Under the pieces are notes generated by a model, which was not told the DNA's origin, ran no database searches, and saw nothing but the letters and a program-made list of their open reading frames with translations. The translations under genes were made by a program, and so were the position numbers. Shown one piece after another: positions 39,418-51,744 of a stretch of DNA of 61,930 nucleotides. Positions within the stretch are counted from its first letter, which is position 1, and each line of letters opens with the position of its first letter. Source of the stretch: Schoenoplectus triqueter (Eukaryota > Streptophyta > Magnoliopsida > Poales > Cyperaceae); the NCBI GenBank assembly GCA_964058805.1, contig CAXKVV010000247.1, forward strand, positions 1 to 61,930, in the 5' to 3' direction.

Positions 39418-40086
39418 TGATAGCGTTCGAGCTATGAATCGTCCAAGGACACGCACACGTTCAACTATAAAATCACAACTGGAGGATACTCTCAACTCAC
39501 AGCAGGATAAAAGAGGAGATAAACTCAACTCAAGATAAACTTTTTCATAATAATTCAACAAGTGAGTTTACATTCAGAAATTAGGCTTTATATAGCCATA
39601 CAACTCAACTCTAGAAACTTCCTACTAATTAATAACTCCTTAACTATTTTTGCAAATATCAAAACACAATAAAAATAACATTAACTACTACTGTTAATTC
39701 CAAAACATAATTAAAACATAGAAAGACTCAAAGACATGTTCTAAGAAACTAAATGCTGGCTGGCTCCTCAGTAACCACGCTCACTTGACACGAGGTTTTG
39801 ACCAAGACGACTCTGGAATCTGGAGAAACTCAAAACACAAAACACAAAACAGATAGTCCATTTCATCATCTGATCACAGAAATTTGAATCACCTATATCC
39901 GAGTTATTATGAGAGAGTTATGCCCAAATTACTGGCCCAGTACGAATCTATCCAGAAAGCTACTGTTTCGTAAATTAATTGTAAATATGACTTGGGCCTG
40001 GTTCTTCAAACTGAGAACTGGTCCAGAACTTGCTTCCTTGATCATTATTGTTCACCTGTAGACCTGCCATGACTTGATCGCCATCA
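39418..40086 (-). repeat. 5' LTR of the retrotransposon (669 bp)
   Basis: Starts TGATAGCGTTC and ends GCCATCA on the top strand. It is 7 bp longer than the other LTR because of a short expansion of an acacaaa motif. As the 5' LTR it carries the element's promoter; U3 would run from 40,086 to about 39,556 and R-U5 from there to 39,418 (inferred from the TATA position). Confidence 0.95.
39586..39595 (-). promoter_or_regulatory. TATA box of the 5' LTR
   Basis: CTATATAAAG on the minus strand fits the plant TATA consensus, is conserved in both LTRs, and lies about 170 bp before the LTR end. Transcription would be expected to start about 30 bp further toward gag. Confidence 0.65.
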
Positions 40087-40091
40087 CCGAT
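40087..40091. repeat. Target site duplication, right
   Basis: CCGAT follows the 5' LTR terminus and matches 34,361-34,365. Array B resumes in register with ggcgtcggg. Confidence 0.95.
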
Positions 40092-40950
40092 GGCGTCGGG
40101 TCCCGTTTTCATGTTTTGCGCTCCAAGACGCATTTTCCGCGGTACCAAGGGCGTCGGGTATCGTTTTCATGTTTTGCGCTCCCGGACCCGTTTTCGACGG
40201 TACCGACTGTGTCGGGTCCCGTTTTCTTGTTTTGCGCTCCCGGACCCGTTCTTGACTGTACCGAAGGTGTTGGGTCCCGTTTTCATGTTTTGCGCTCCAA
40301 GACTCGATTTCGGCGGTACCGAGGGCGTCGGGTCCCGATTTTATGTTTTGCGCTCCCGGAGTCATTTTCGGCGGTACCGACGGCGTTGGGTCCTGTTTTC
40401 ATGTTTTGCGCTCCCGGACTCGGTTTCGGCGGTACCGAGGGCGTCGGGATCCGTTTTCATGTTTTGCGCTCCCGGACTCATTTTCGGCGATACCGAGGGC
40501 GTCGAGTCCCGTTTTCTTGTTTTGCGCTCCCGAACCCATTTTTTGCGGTACCGACGGCGTCCGTTCCCGTTTTCATGTTTTTCGCTCCCGGACTCGGTTT
40601 CGACGGTACCGAGGGTGTCGGGTTCCGTTTTCATGTTTTGCGCTCCCGGTCTCATTTTCGGCAGTACCGAGGGCGTCGAGTCCCATTTTCTTGTTTTGCG
40701 CTCCTGAACCCATTTTTTGCGGTAACGACGGCGTCGGTTCCCGTTTTCATGTTTTTCGCTCCAAGACCCATTTTGGGCGGTACCGATGGCGTCGGGTCCC
40801 GTTTTCAAGTTTTGTGCTCCGAGACGCATTTTCGGCGGTACCAAGGGCGTCGGGTCTCGTTTTCCTGTTTTGCGCTCCCGGACCCGTTTTCGACGGTGCC
40901 GACTGTGTCGGGTCCCGTTTTCTTGTTTTGTGCTCCCGGACATGTTTTCG

Positions 40951-41468
40951 TTAGTACCGAGCGCGTCGGGTCCTGTTTTCTTGTTTTCCGCTCCCGCACC
41001 CGTTTTCGGTGGTACCGAGGGTATCGGGTCCCATTTTAATGTTTTTCGCTCTCGGACCCTTTTTCCACGGTACCGACGGCGTCGGGTGCGGTTTTCATGT
41101 TTTGTGCTCCAAGACTCAATTTCGACGGTGCCGAGGGCGTCGGGCCTCGTTTTCATGTTTTGCGCTCCCGGACTCGGTTTCGGCGGTACCGAGGGCGTCT
41201 GGTTTCGTTTTCATGTTTTGCGCTCCCGGACCCGTTTTGGGCGATACCGACGGCGTCTGGTCCTGTTTTCTTTTTTTGCGCTTCGGAACTCTTTTTCGGC
41301 AGTACCGAGGGCGTCGGGTCCCGTCTTCATGTTTTGCGCTCCTCGACCCGTTTTCGTTAGTACCGAGGGCGTCTGGTCTCGTTTTCATGTTTTGCGCTCC
41401 CGGACCCGTTTTCGGTGATACCAATGGAGTCTGGTCTCGTTTTCATGTTTTGCGCTCCTTGAACCGTT
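40951..41468 (-). repeat. Third array B cassette, about 520 bp
   Basis: A run of distinctive monomers including ttagtaccgagcgcg, ccctttttccacggtacc, gggtgcggttttcatg, gcttcggaactctttttcgg and gcgataccaatgg. Full or partial copies recur at about 44,250-44,720, 45,410-45,960, 47,960-48,490, 52,340-52,850, 54,640-55,090 and at the array edge 56,520-56,700. The copies at about 44,445-44,750 and 45,411-45,716 match at a constant 966-base offset and carry the same g-for-c and deletion changes (tggttcttttttt), so they come from one recent local duplication. Confidence 0.8.
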
Positions 41469-44400
41469 CTTGACTGTACCGAAGGCGTTGGGTCCCGTTT
41501 TCATGTTTTGCGCTCCAAGACTCGATTTCGGCGGTACCGAGGGTGTCGGGTTCCATTTTCATGTTTAGCGCTCCCGGACTCATTTTCGGCGATAGCGAGG
41601 GCGTCGGATCCCGATTTTATGTTTTGCGCTCCCGGACTCATTGTCGGCGGTACCGAGGGCGTCGAGTCTCGTTTTATTGTTTTGCGCTCCCGAATCCATT
41701 TTTTGCGGTACCGACGGCGTCGGTTCCCGTTTTCATGTTTTGCGCTCCAAGACCCATTTTGGGCGGTACCGATGGCGTCGGGTCCCGTTTTCATGTTTTG
41801 CGCTCCAAGACGCATTTTCCGCGGTACCAAGGGCGTCGGGTATCATTTTCATATTTTGCGCTCCCGGACCCGTTTTCGGCGGTACCGACTGTGTCGGGTC
41901 CCGTTTTCTTGTTTTGTGCTCCCGGACCCGTTCTTGACTGTACCGAAGGCGTTGGGTCCCGTTTTCATGTTTTGCGCTCCCTAACCCATTTTTTGCGGTA
42001 CCGAGGGCGTCGGGTCCCGATTTTATGTTTTGCGCTCCCGGAGTCATTTTCGGCGGTACCGAGGGTGTCGAGTCTCGTTTTCTTGATTTGTGCTCCCGAA
42101 CCCATTTTCGGCGGTACCGGCGGCGTAGGGTCCTGTTTTCATGTTTTGCGCACCCGGACTCGGTTTCGGCGGTACCGAGGGCGTCGGGTTCCGTTTTCAT
42201 GTTTTGCACTCCCGGACTCGGTTTCGGCGGTACCGAGGGCGTCGGGTTCCGTTTTCATGTTTTGCGCTCCCGGACTCATTTTCACCGGTACCGAGGGCGT
42301 CGAGTCCCGTTTTCTTGTTTTGCGCTCCCGAACCCATTTTTTGCGGTACCGACGGCGTCGGTTCCCGTTTTCATGTTTTTCTCTCCCGGACTCGGTTTCG
42401 GCGGTACCGATGGCGTCGGGTTCCGTTTTCATGTTTTGCGCTCCCGGACTCATTTTCGGCGATAGCGAGGGCGTCGGATCCCGATTTTATGTTTTGCGCT
42501 CCCGGACTCATTTTCGGCGGTACTGAGGGCGTCGAGTCCCGTTTTCATGTTTTGCGCTCTCGAACCCATTTTTTGCGGTACCGACGGCGTCGTTTCCCGT
42601 TTTCATGTTTTACGCTCCCAGACCCATTTTGGGCGGTACCGATGGCGTCGGGTCCCGTTTTCATGTTGTGCGCTCCAAGACGCATTTTCCGCGGTACCAA
42701 GGGTCTCGGTTCCCATTTTCTTGTTTTGCGCTCCCGGACCCGTTCTTGACTGTACCAAAGGCGTTGGGTCCCGTTTTCATGTTTTGCGCTCCAAGACTCG
42801 ATTTCGGCGGTACTGAGGGCGGCGGGTTCCGTTTTCATGTTTTGCGCTCCCGGACTTATTTTCGGCGATAGCGAGGGCGTCGGGTCCCGATTTTATGTTT
42901 TGCGCTCCCGGAGTCATTTTCGGCGGTATCGAGGGCGTCGAGTCTCGTTTTCTTGTTTTGTGCTCCCAAACCCATTTTCGACAGTACCGGCGGCGTCGGG
43001 TCCCGTTTTCATGTTTTGCGCTCCCGAACTCAGTTTCGGCGGTACCGAGGGCGTCGGGTCCTGTTTTCTAATTTTGTGCTCCCGGACCCGTATATAGTGG
43101 TATCGAGCGCGTCGGGTCCCGTTTTAATGTTTTGCGCTCCCAAACCCATTTTCAGCGGTATCAACGACGTCGTGTCCCGTTTTCATGTTTTGCGCACCCG
43201 GACTCTATTTCGGCGGTACCGAGGGCGTCGGGTTTTGTTTTTATGTTTTGCGCTCCCTGAGTCATTTTCGGTGGTACCGAGGGCGTCGAGTCTCGTTTTC
43301 TTGATTTGCGCTCCCGAAGCCATTTTCAGCGGTATCGGCGGCGTTTGGGCCTGTTTTCATGTTTTGCGCTCCCGGACTCGGTTTCGGCGGTACCGAGGGC
43401 GTCGGGTTTCGATTTTATGTTTTGCGCTCCCTGAGTCATTTTCGGTGGTACCGAGGGCGTCGAGTCTCGTTTTCTTGATTTGCGCTCCCGAACCCATTTT
43501 CGGCGGTACCGGCGGCGTTGGGTCCTGTTTTCATGTTTTGCGCTCCCGGACTCGGTTTCGGCGGTACCGAGGGCGTCGGGTTTCGTTTTCATGTTTTGCG
43601 CTCCCGGACTCATTTTCGGCGGAACCGAGTGCGTCGAGTTCCGTTTTCTTGTTTTGCGCTCCCAAACCCATTTTCTGCGGTACCGGCGGCGTCGTGTCCT
43701 GTTTTCATGTTTTTCGCTCCCGGACTCGGTTTCGGCGGTACCGTGGGCGTCGTGTTCCGTTTTCATGTTTTTCTCTCCCGGACTCATTTTCGGCGGTACC
43801 GAGGGCGTCGAGTCCCGTTTTCTTGTTTTGCGCTCCCGAACCCATTTTTTGCGGTACCGACGGCGTCGGTTCCCGTTTTCATGTTTTTCGCTCCCGGACT
43901 CGGTTTCGGCGGTACCGAGGGCGTCGGGTTCCATTTTCATGTTTTGCGCTCCCGGACTCATTTTCGGCGGTACCGAGGGCGTCGAGTCCCGTTTTCTTGT
44001 TTTGCGCTCCTCAACCCATTTTTTGCGGTACCGACGGCGTCGGTTCCCGTTTTCATGTTTTTCGCTCCTTGACCCATTTTCGGCGGTACCGATGGCGTCG
44101 GGTCCCGTTTTCAAGTTATGCGCTCCGAGACGCATTTTCGGCGGTACCAAGGGCGTCGGGTCTCGTTTTCCTGTTTTGCGCTCCCGGACCCGTTTTCGGC
44201 GGTACCGACTGTGTCGGGTCCCGTTTTCTTGTTTTGCGCTCCCTGAACCGTTTTTGTTAGTACCGAGCGCGTCAGGTCCTGTTTTCTTGCTTTCCGCTCC
44301 CGGACCCGTTTTCGGCGGTACCGAGGGTATCGGGTCCGATGTTTTTCGCTCTCGGACCCTTTTTCCACGGTACCGACGGCGTCGGGTGCGTTTTTCATGT

Positions 44401-47400
44401 TTTGTGCTCCAAGACTCAATTTCGGCGGTACCGAGGGTGTCGATGGTACTGAGGGCGTCTGGTCTCGTTTTCATGTTTTGCGCTCCCGGACCCGTTTAGG
44501 GCGAAACCGACGGCGTCTGGTCCTGGTTCTTTTTTTGCGATTCGGAACTCTTTTTCGGCAGTACCGAGGGAGTCGGGTCCCGTCTTCATGTTTTGCGCTC
44601 CTCAACCCGTTTTCGTTAGTACCGAGGGCGTCTGGTCTTGTTTTCATGTTTTGCGCTCCCGGACCCGTTTTCGGCGATACCAATGGTGTCTGGTCTCGTT
44701 TTCATGTTTTGCGCTCCCGGACCCGTTCTTGACTATACCGAAGGCGTTGGGTCCCGTTTTCATGTTTTGCGCTCCAAGACTCGATTTCGGCGGTACCAAG
44801 GGCGTCGGGTTCCGTTTTCATGTTTTGCGCTCCCGGACTCATTTTCGGCGATAGCGAGGGCGTCGGATCCCGATTTTATGTTTTGCGCTCCCGGACTCAT
44901 TTTCGGCGGTACCGAGGGCGTCGAGTCCCGTTTTCATGTTTTGCGCTCCCGAACCCATTTTTTGCGGTACCGACGGCGTCGGTTCCCGTTTTCATGTTTT
45001 ACACTCCCAGACCCATTTTGGGCGGTACCGATGGCGTCGGGTCTCGTTTTCATGTTGTGCGCTCCAAGACGCATTTTCCGCGGTACCAAGGGTGTCGGGT
45101 CTCGTTTTCATTTTTTGCGCTGCCAGAACCGTTTTTGGCGGTACCGACTGTGTCGGGTCCCGTTTTCTTGTTTTGCGCTCCCGGACCCGTTCTTGACTGT
45201 ACCGGAGGCGTTGGGTCTCATTTTCATGTTTTGCGCTCCAAAACTCGATTTCGACGGTACCGAGGGCATCGGGTCTCGTTTTCATTTTTTGCGTTGCCGG
45301 AACCGTTTTCGGCGGTACCGACTGTGTCGGTTCCCGTTTTCTTGATTTGCGCTCCCGGACCCGTTCTTGACTGTACCAAAGGCGTTGGGTCTCGTTTTCA
45401 TGTTTTCGACGGTACCGAGGGTGTCTGGTCTCGTTTTCATGTTTTGCGCTCCCGGACCCGTTTAGGGCGAAACCGACGGCGTCTGGTCCTAGTTCTTTTT
45501 TTGCGATTCGGAACTCTTTTTCGGCAGTACTGAGGGAGTCGGGTCCCGTCTTCATGTTTTGCGCTCCTCGACCCGTTTTCGTTAGTACCGAGGGCGTCTG
45601 GTCTCGTTTTCATGTTTTGCGCTCCCGGACCCGTTTTCGGCGATACCAATGGTGTCTGGTCTCGTTTTCATGTTTTGCGCTCCCAGACCCGTTCTTGACT
45701 GTACCGAAGGCGTTGGGCCTCGTTTTCATGTTTTGCGCTCCCGGACTCGGTTTCGGCGGTACCGAGGGCGTCTGGTCTCGTTTTCATGTTTTGCGCTCCC
45801 GGACCCGTTTTGGGCGATACCGACGGCATCTGGTCCTGTTTCTTTTTTTGCGCTTCGGAACTCTTTTTCGGCATTACCGAGGGCGTCGGATCCCGTCTTC
45901 ATGTTTTGCGCTCCTGGACCCGTTTTCATTAGTACCGAGGGCGTCTGGTCTCGTTTTCATTTTTTGCGCTGCTGGACCCGTTTTCGGCGGTACCGACTGT
46001 GTCAGTTCCCGTTTTCTTGTTTTGCGCTCCCGGACCCGTTCTTGACTGTACCAAAGGCGTTGGGTCCTATTTTCATGTTTTGCGCTCCAAGACTCGATTT
46101 CGGCGGTACCGAGGGTGGCGGGTTCCGTTTTCATGTTTTGCGCTCCCAGACTTATTTTCGGCGATAGCGAGGGCATCGGGTCCCGATTTTATGTTTTGCG
46201 CTCCCGGAGTCATTTTCGGCGGTATCGAGGGCGTCGAATCTCGTTTTCTTGTTTTGCGCTCCCGAACCCATTTTCGACAGTACCGGCGGCGTCGGATCCC
46301 GTTTTCATGTTTTGCGCTCCCGAACTCGGTTTCGGCGGTACCGAGGGCGTCGGGTCCTGTTTTCTTATTTTGTGCTCTCGGACCCGTATACAGTGGTATC
46401 GAGCACGTCGGGTCCCGTTTTAATGTTTTGCGCTCCCAAACCCATTTTCAGCGGTATCAACGGCGTCGGATCCTGTTTTCATGTTTTGCGCACCCGGACT
46501 CTATTTCGACGGTACCGAGGGCGTCGGGTTCCGTTTTCATGTTTTGCGCACCCGAACCAATTTTAGGCGGTACCGACGGCGTCAGGTTCTGTTTTTCATG
46601 TTTTGCGCTCCCGGCCCCGTTTTCGGCGGTACCGACTGTGTCGGGTCCCGTTTTCGTGTTTTGCGCTTTCGGACCCGTTTTCGGCGATACCGACGGCGTC
46701 TGGTCCCGTTATCATGTTTTGCGCTTCCGGACCCGTTCTTGACTGTACCGAGGGCGTCGGGTCCCGTTTTAATGTTTTGCGCTCCAAGACTTGATTTAGG
46801 CGGTTCCGAGGGCGTCGGGTTCCGTTTTCATGTTTTGCGTTCCCATACTCATTTTCGGCGATAGCGAGGGCGTCGGATCCCGATTTTATGTTTTGCGCTC
46901 CCGGACTCATTTTCGGCGGTACCGAGGGCGTCGAGTCCCGTTTTATTGTTTTACGCTCCCGAACCCATTTTTTGCGGTTCCGACGGCGTCGGTTCCCATT
47001 TTCATGTTTTGCGCTCCAAGACCCATTTTGGACGGTACCGATGGCGTCGGGTCCAGTTTTCATGTTTTGCGCTCCAAGACGCATTTTCCGTGGTACCAAG
47101 GGCGTCGGGTATCGTTTTCATGTTTTACGCTCCCGGACACGTTTTCGGCGGTACCGACTATGTCGGGTCCCGTTTTCTTATTTTGCGCTCCCAGACCCGT
47201 TCTTGACTGTACCGAAGGTGTTGGGTCCAGTTTTCATGTTTTGCACTCCAAGACTCGATTTCGACAGTACCGAGGGCGTCGGGTCCCGATTTTATGTTTT
47301 GCGCTCCCGGAGTCATTTTCGGTGGTACCGAGGGCGTCGAGTCCCATTTTCTTGTTTTGCGCTCCCGAACCCATTTTTTGAGGTACCGACGGCGTCTGTT

Positions 47401-49421
47401 CCCGATTTCATGTTTTTCGCTCCCGGACTCGGTTTCGGCGGTACCGAGGGCGTCGGGTTCAGTTTTCATGTTTTGCGCTCCCGGACTCATTTTCGGCGGT
47501 ACCGAGGGCGTCGAGTCCCATTTTCTTGTTTTGCGCTCCCGAACCCATTTTTTGAGGTACCTACGGCGTCTGTTCCCGATTTCATGTTTTTCGCTCCCGG
47601 ACTCGGTTTCGGCGGTACCGAGGGCGTCGGGTTCCGTTTTCATGTTTTGCGCTCCCGGACTCATTTTCAGCGGTACCGAGGGTGTCGAGTCCCGTTTTCA
47701 TGTTTTGCGCTCCCGAACCCATTTTTGCGGTACCGACGGCGTCGGTTCCCGTTTTCATATTTTTCGCTCCAGGACCCATTTTGGGCGGTACCGATGGCGT
47801 CGGGACCCGTTTTCAAGTTTTGCGCTCCGATACGCATTTTCGGCGATACCAAGGGCGTCGGGTCTCGTTTTCTTGTTTTGCGCTCCCGGACCCGTTTTCG
47901 GCGGTACCGACTGTGTCGGGTCCCGTTTTCTTGTTTTGCGCTCCCGGACCCGTTTTCGTTAGTACCGAGCACGTCGGGTCCTGTTTTCTTGTTTTCCGCT
48001 CCCGGACCCGTTTTCGGCGGTACCGAGGGTATCGGGTCCCATTTTAATGTTTTTTGTTCTCCGACCCTTTTTCCACGGTACCGACGGCGTCGGGTGCGGT
48101 TTTCATGTTTTGTGCTCCAAGACACAATTTCGGCGGTACCGAGGGTGTCGGCGGTACCGACGGCGTCGGGCCTCGTTTCCATGTTTTGCGCTCCCGGACT
48201 CGGTTTCGGCGTTACCGAGGACGTCTGGTCTCGTTTTCATGTTTTGCGCTCCCGGACCCGTTTTGTGCGATATCGACGGCGTCTTGTCCTGTTTCTTATT
48301 TTGCGCTTCGGAACTCTTTTTCGGCAGTACCGAGGGCGTCGGGTCCCGTCTTCATGTTTTGCGCTCCTCGACCCGTTTTCGTTAGTACCGAGGGCGTCTG
48401 GTCTCGTTTTCATGTTTTGCGCTCCCGGACCCGTTTTCGGCGATACCAATTGTGTCTGGTCTCGTTTTCATATTTTGCGCTCCCGGACCCGTTCTTGACT
48501 GTACCGAAGGCGTTGGGTCCCGTTTTCATGTTTTGCGCTCCAAGACTCGATTTCGGCGGTACCGAGGGCGTCGGGTTCCGTTTTCATGTTTTGAGCTCCC
48601 GGACTCATTTTCGGCGATAGCGAGGGCGTCGGATCCCGATTTCATGTTTTCCGCTCTCGGACTCATTTTCGGCGGTACCGAGGGCGTCGAGTCTCGTTTT
48701 CATGTTTTGCGCTCCCGAAACCATTTTTTGCGGTACCGACGGCGTCGGTTCCCGTTTTCATGTTTTACGCTCCCAGACCCATTTTGGGCGGTACCGATGG
48801 CGTCGCGTCCCGTTTTCATGTTTTGCGCTCCAAGACGCATTTTCCGCGGTACCAAGGGTGTCGGGTCTCGTTTTCATTTTTTGCGCTGCCGGAACCGTTT
48901 TCGGCGGTACCGACTGTGTCGGGTCCCGTTTGCTTGTTTTGCGCTCCCGGACCCGTTCTTGACTGTACCGAAGGCGTTGGGTCCTGTTTTCATGTTTTGC
49001 GCTCCAAGACTCGATTTCGGCGGTACCGAGGGCGGCGGGTTCCGTTTTCTTGTTTTGCGCTCCCGGACTTATTTTCGGCGATAGCGAGGGCGTCGGGTCC
49101 CGATTTTATGTTTTGCGCTCCCGGAGTCATTTTCGGTGGTACCGAGGGCGTCGAGTTTCGTTTTCATGTTTTGCGCTCCCGAACCCATTTTTTGCAGTAC
49201 CGACGGCGTCGGTTCCCGTTTTCATGTTTTACGCTCCCAGACCCATTTTGGGCGGTACCGATGGCGTCGAGTCCCGTTTTCATGTTTTGCGCTCCAAGAC
49301 GCATTTTCCGCGGTACCAAGGGTGTCGGGTCTCGTTTTCATTTTTTGCGCTGCCAGAACCGTTTTCGGCGGTTCCGGCTGTGTCGGTTCCAGTTTTCTTG
49401 TTTTGCGCTCCCGGACCCGTT

Positions 49422-51744
49422 CTTGACTGTACCAAAGGCGTTGGGTTCCGTTTTCATGTTTTGCGCTCCAAGACTCGATTTCGGCGGTACCGAGGGCGGC
49501 GGGTTCTGTTTACATGTTTTGCGCTCCCGGACTTATTTTCGGCGATAGCGAGGGCGTTGGGTCCCGATTTTATGTTTTGCGCTCCCGAAGTCATTTTCGG
49601 CGGTATCGAGGGCGTCGAGTCTCGTTTTCTTGTTTTGCGCTCCCGAACCCATTTTCGACGGTACCGGCGGCGTTGGGTCTCGTTTTCATGTTTTGCGCTC
49701 CCGAACTCGGTTTCGGCGGTACCGAGGGCGTCGGGTCCTGTTTTCTTAATTTGTGCTCCCGGACCCGTATACAGTGGTATCGAGCGCGTCGGGTCCCGTT
49801 TTAATGTTTTGCGCTCCCAAACCCATTTTCAGCGGTATCAACGACGTCGGGTCCCATTTTCATGTTTTGCGCACCCGGACTCTATTTCGGCGGTACCGAG
49901 GGCGTCAGGTTCCGTTTTCATGTTTTGCGCACCCGAACCAATTTTAGGCGGTACCGACGGCGTCGGGTTCTGTTTTTCATGTTTTGCGCTCCCGGCCCCG
50001 TTTTCGGCGGTACCGACTGTGTCGGGTCCCGTTTTGATGTTTTGCGCTTTCGGACCCATTTCGGCGATACCGACGGCGTCTGGTCCCGTTATCATGTTTT
50101 ACGCTCCCGGACCCGTTCTTAACTGTACTGAGGGCGTCGGGTCCCGTTTTCATGTTTTGCGCTCCAAGACTCGATTTAGGCGGTACCGAGGGCATCGGGT
50201 TTCGTTTTTCATGTTTTGCATTCCCGTACTCATTTTCGGCGATAGCGAGGGCGTCGGATCCCGATTTTATGTTTTGCGCTCCCGGACTCATTTTCGGCGG
50301 TACCGAGGGCGTCGAGTCCCGTTTTATTGTTTTACGCTCCCGAACCCATTTTTTGCGGTACCGACGGCGTCGGTTCCCGTTTTCATGTTTTGCGCTCCAA
50401 CACCCATTTTGGACGGTACCGATGGCGTCGGGTCCCGTTTTCATGTTTTGCACTCGAAGACGCATTTTTCGCGGTACCAAGGGCGTCGGGTATTGTTTTC
50501 ATGTTTTGCGCTCCCGGACTCGTTTTCGGCGGTACCGACTGTGTCGGGTCCCGTTTTCTTGTTTTGCGCTCCCGGACCCGTTCTTGACTGTACCGAAGGC
50601 GTTGGGTCCCGTTTTCATGTTTTGCGCTCCAAGACTCGATTTCGACGGTACCGAGGGCGTCGGGTCCCGATTTTATGTTTTGCGCTCCCGGAGTCATTTT
50701 CGGTGGTACCGAGGGCGTCGAGTTTCGTTTTCATATTTTGCGCTCCCGAACCCATTTTTTGCGGTACCGACGGCGTCGGTTCCCGTTTTCATGTTTTACG
50801 CTCCCAGACCCATTTTGGGCGGTACCGATGGCGTCGAGTCCCGTTTTCATGTTTTGCGCTCCCGAACACGGTTTCGGCGGTACCGAGGGCGTCCGGTCCT
50901 GTTTTCTAATTTTGTGCTCCCGGACCCGTATACAGTGGTATCGAACGCGTCGGGTCCCGTTTTAATGTTTTGCGCTCCCAAACCCATTTTCAGCGGTATC
51001 AACGGCGTCGGCTCCCGTTTAAATGTTTTGCGCACCCAGACTCTATTTCGGCGATACCGAGGGCGTCGGGTTTCGTTTTCATGTTTTGCGCACCCGAACC
51101 AATTTTAGGCGGTACCGATGGCGTCGGGTTCTGTTTTTCATGTTTTGCGCTCCCGGCCCCGTTTTCGGCGGTACCGACTGTGTCGGGTCCCGTTTTCATG
51201 TTTTGCGCTTTCGGACCCGTTTTCGGCGATACCGACGGCGTCTGGTCCCGTTATCATGTTTTGCGCTTCCGGACCCGTTCTTGACTGTACCGAGGGCGTC
51301 GGGTGCCGTTTTAATGTTTTGCGCTCCAAGACTCGATTTAGGCGGTACCGAGGGCGTCGGGTTCCGTTTTCATGTTTTGCGTTCCCGTACTCATTTTCGG
51401 CGATAGCGAGGGCGTCGGATCCCGATTTTATGTTTTGCGTTCTCGGACTCATTTTCGGCGGTACCGAGGGCGTCGAGTCCCATTTTATTGTTTTACGCTC
51501 CCGAACCCATTTTTTGCGGTACCGACGGCGTCGGTTCCCGTTTTCATGTTTTGCGCTCCAAGACTCATTTTGGACGGTACCGATGGCGTCGGGTCCCGTT
51601 TTATTGTTTTGCACTCCATGACGCATTTTTCGCGGTACCAAGGGCGTCGGGTATCGTTTTCATGTTTTGCGCTCCCGGACCCGTTTTCGGCGGTACCGAC
51701 TATGTCGGGTCCCGTTTTCTTGTTTTGCGCTCCCGGACCCGTTC
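49422..51744 (-). repeat. Two copies of a 20-monomer, about 1,161-bp superunit
   Basis: Marker monomers with cttgactgtac (cttaactgtac in one copy) fall at 49,422, 50,118, 50,583, 51,280 and 51,744. The intervals are 696, 465, 697 and 464, so 12-mer and 8-mer units alternate strictly over two periods of 1,161 bp. The 12-mer carries the private monomers with gtatacagtggtatcga, cacccggactctatttcgg, cgaaccaattttaggcgg and cgttatcatgttttgcg. The 8-mer carries cgatagcgagggcgtcgg, acccattttttgcgg, aagacccattttgg and acgcatttt. Confidence 0.88.

Larger units (their letters stand above)
34366..40086 (-). mobile_element. Full-length Ty3/gypsy LTR retrotransposon, probably CRM-type chromovirus
   Basis: A complete 5,721-bp element with two LTRs, a CCGAT target duplication, a primer binding site for initiator tRNA-Met, a polypurine tract, and one gag-pol frame in the order Gag, protease, reverse transcriptase, RNase H, integrase. 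This is the order of Ty3/gypsy (Metaviridae), not Ty1/copia. Three features point to the CRM clade of plant chromoviruses: the integrase end is encoded partly by the 3' LTR, the gag ATG lies just inside the 5' LTR, and no ordinary chromodomain follows the integrase GPF motif. That placement is inference. LTR divergence of about 2.7 percent would mean roughly 1 million years at the commonly used grass rate of 1.3e-8 per site per year. One TGA in the integrase region probably makes this copy non-autonomous. Confidence 0.95.

Noticed and set aside
35198..39561. Top-strand frames inside the retrotransposon (60-138 codons)
   Set aside because: They are antisense shadows of the gag-pol frame on the minus strand and contain no domain of their own.
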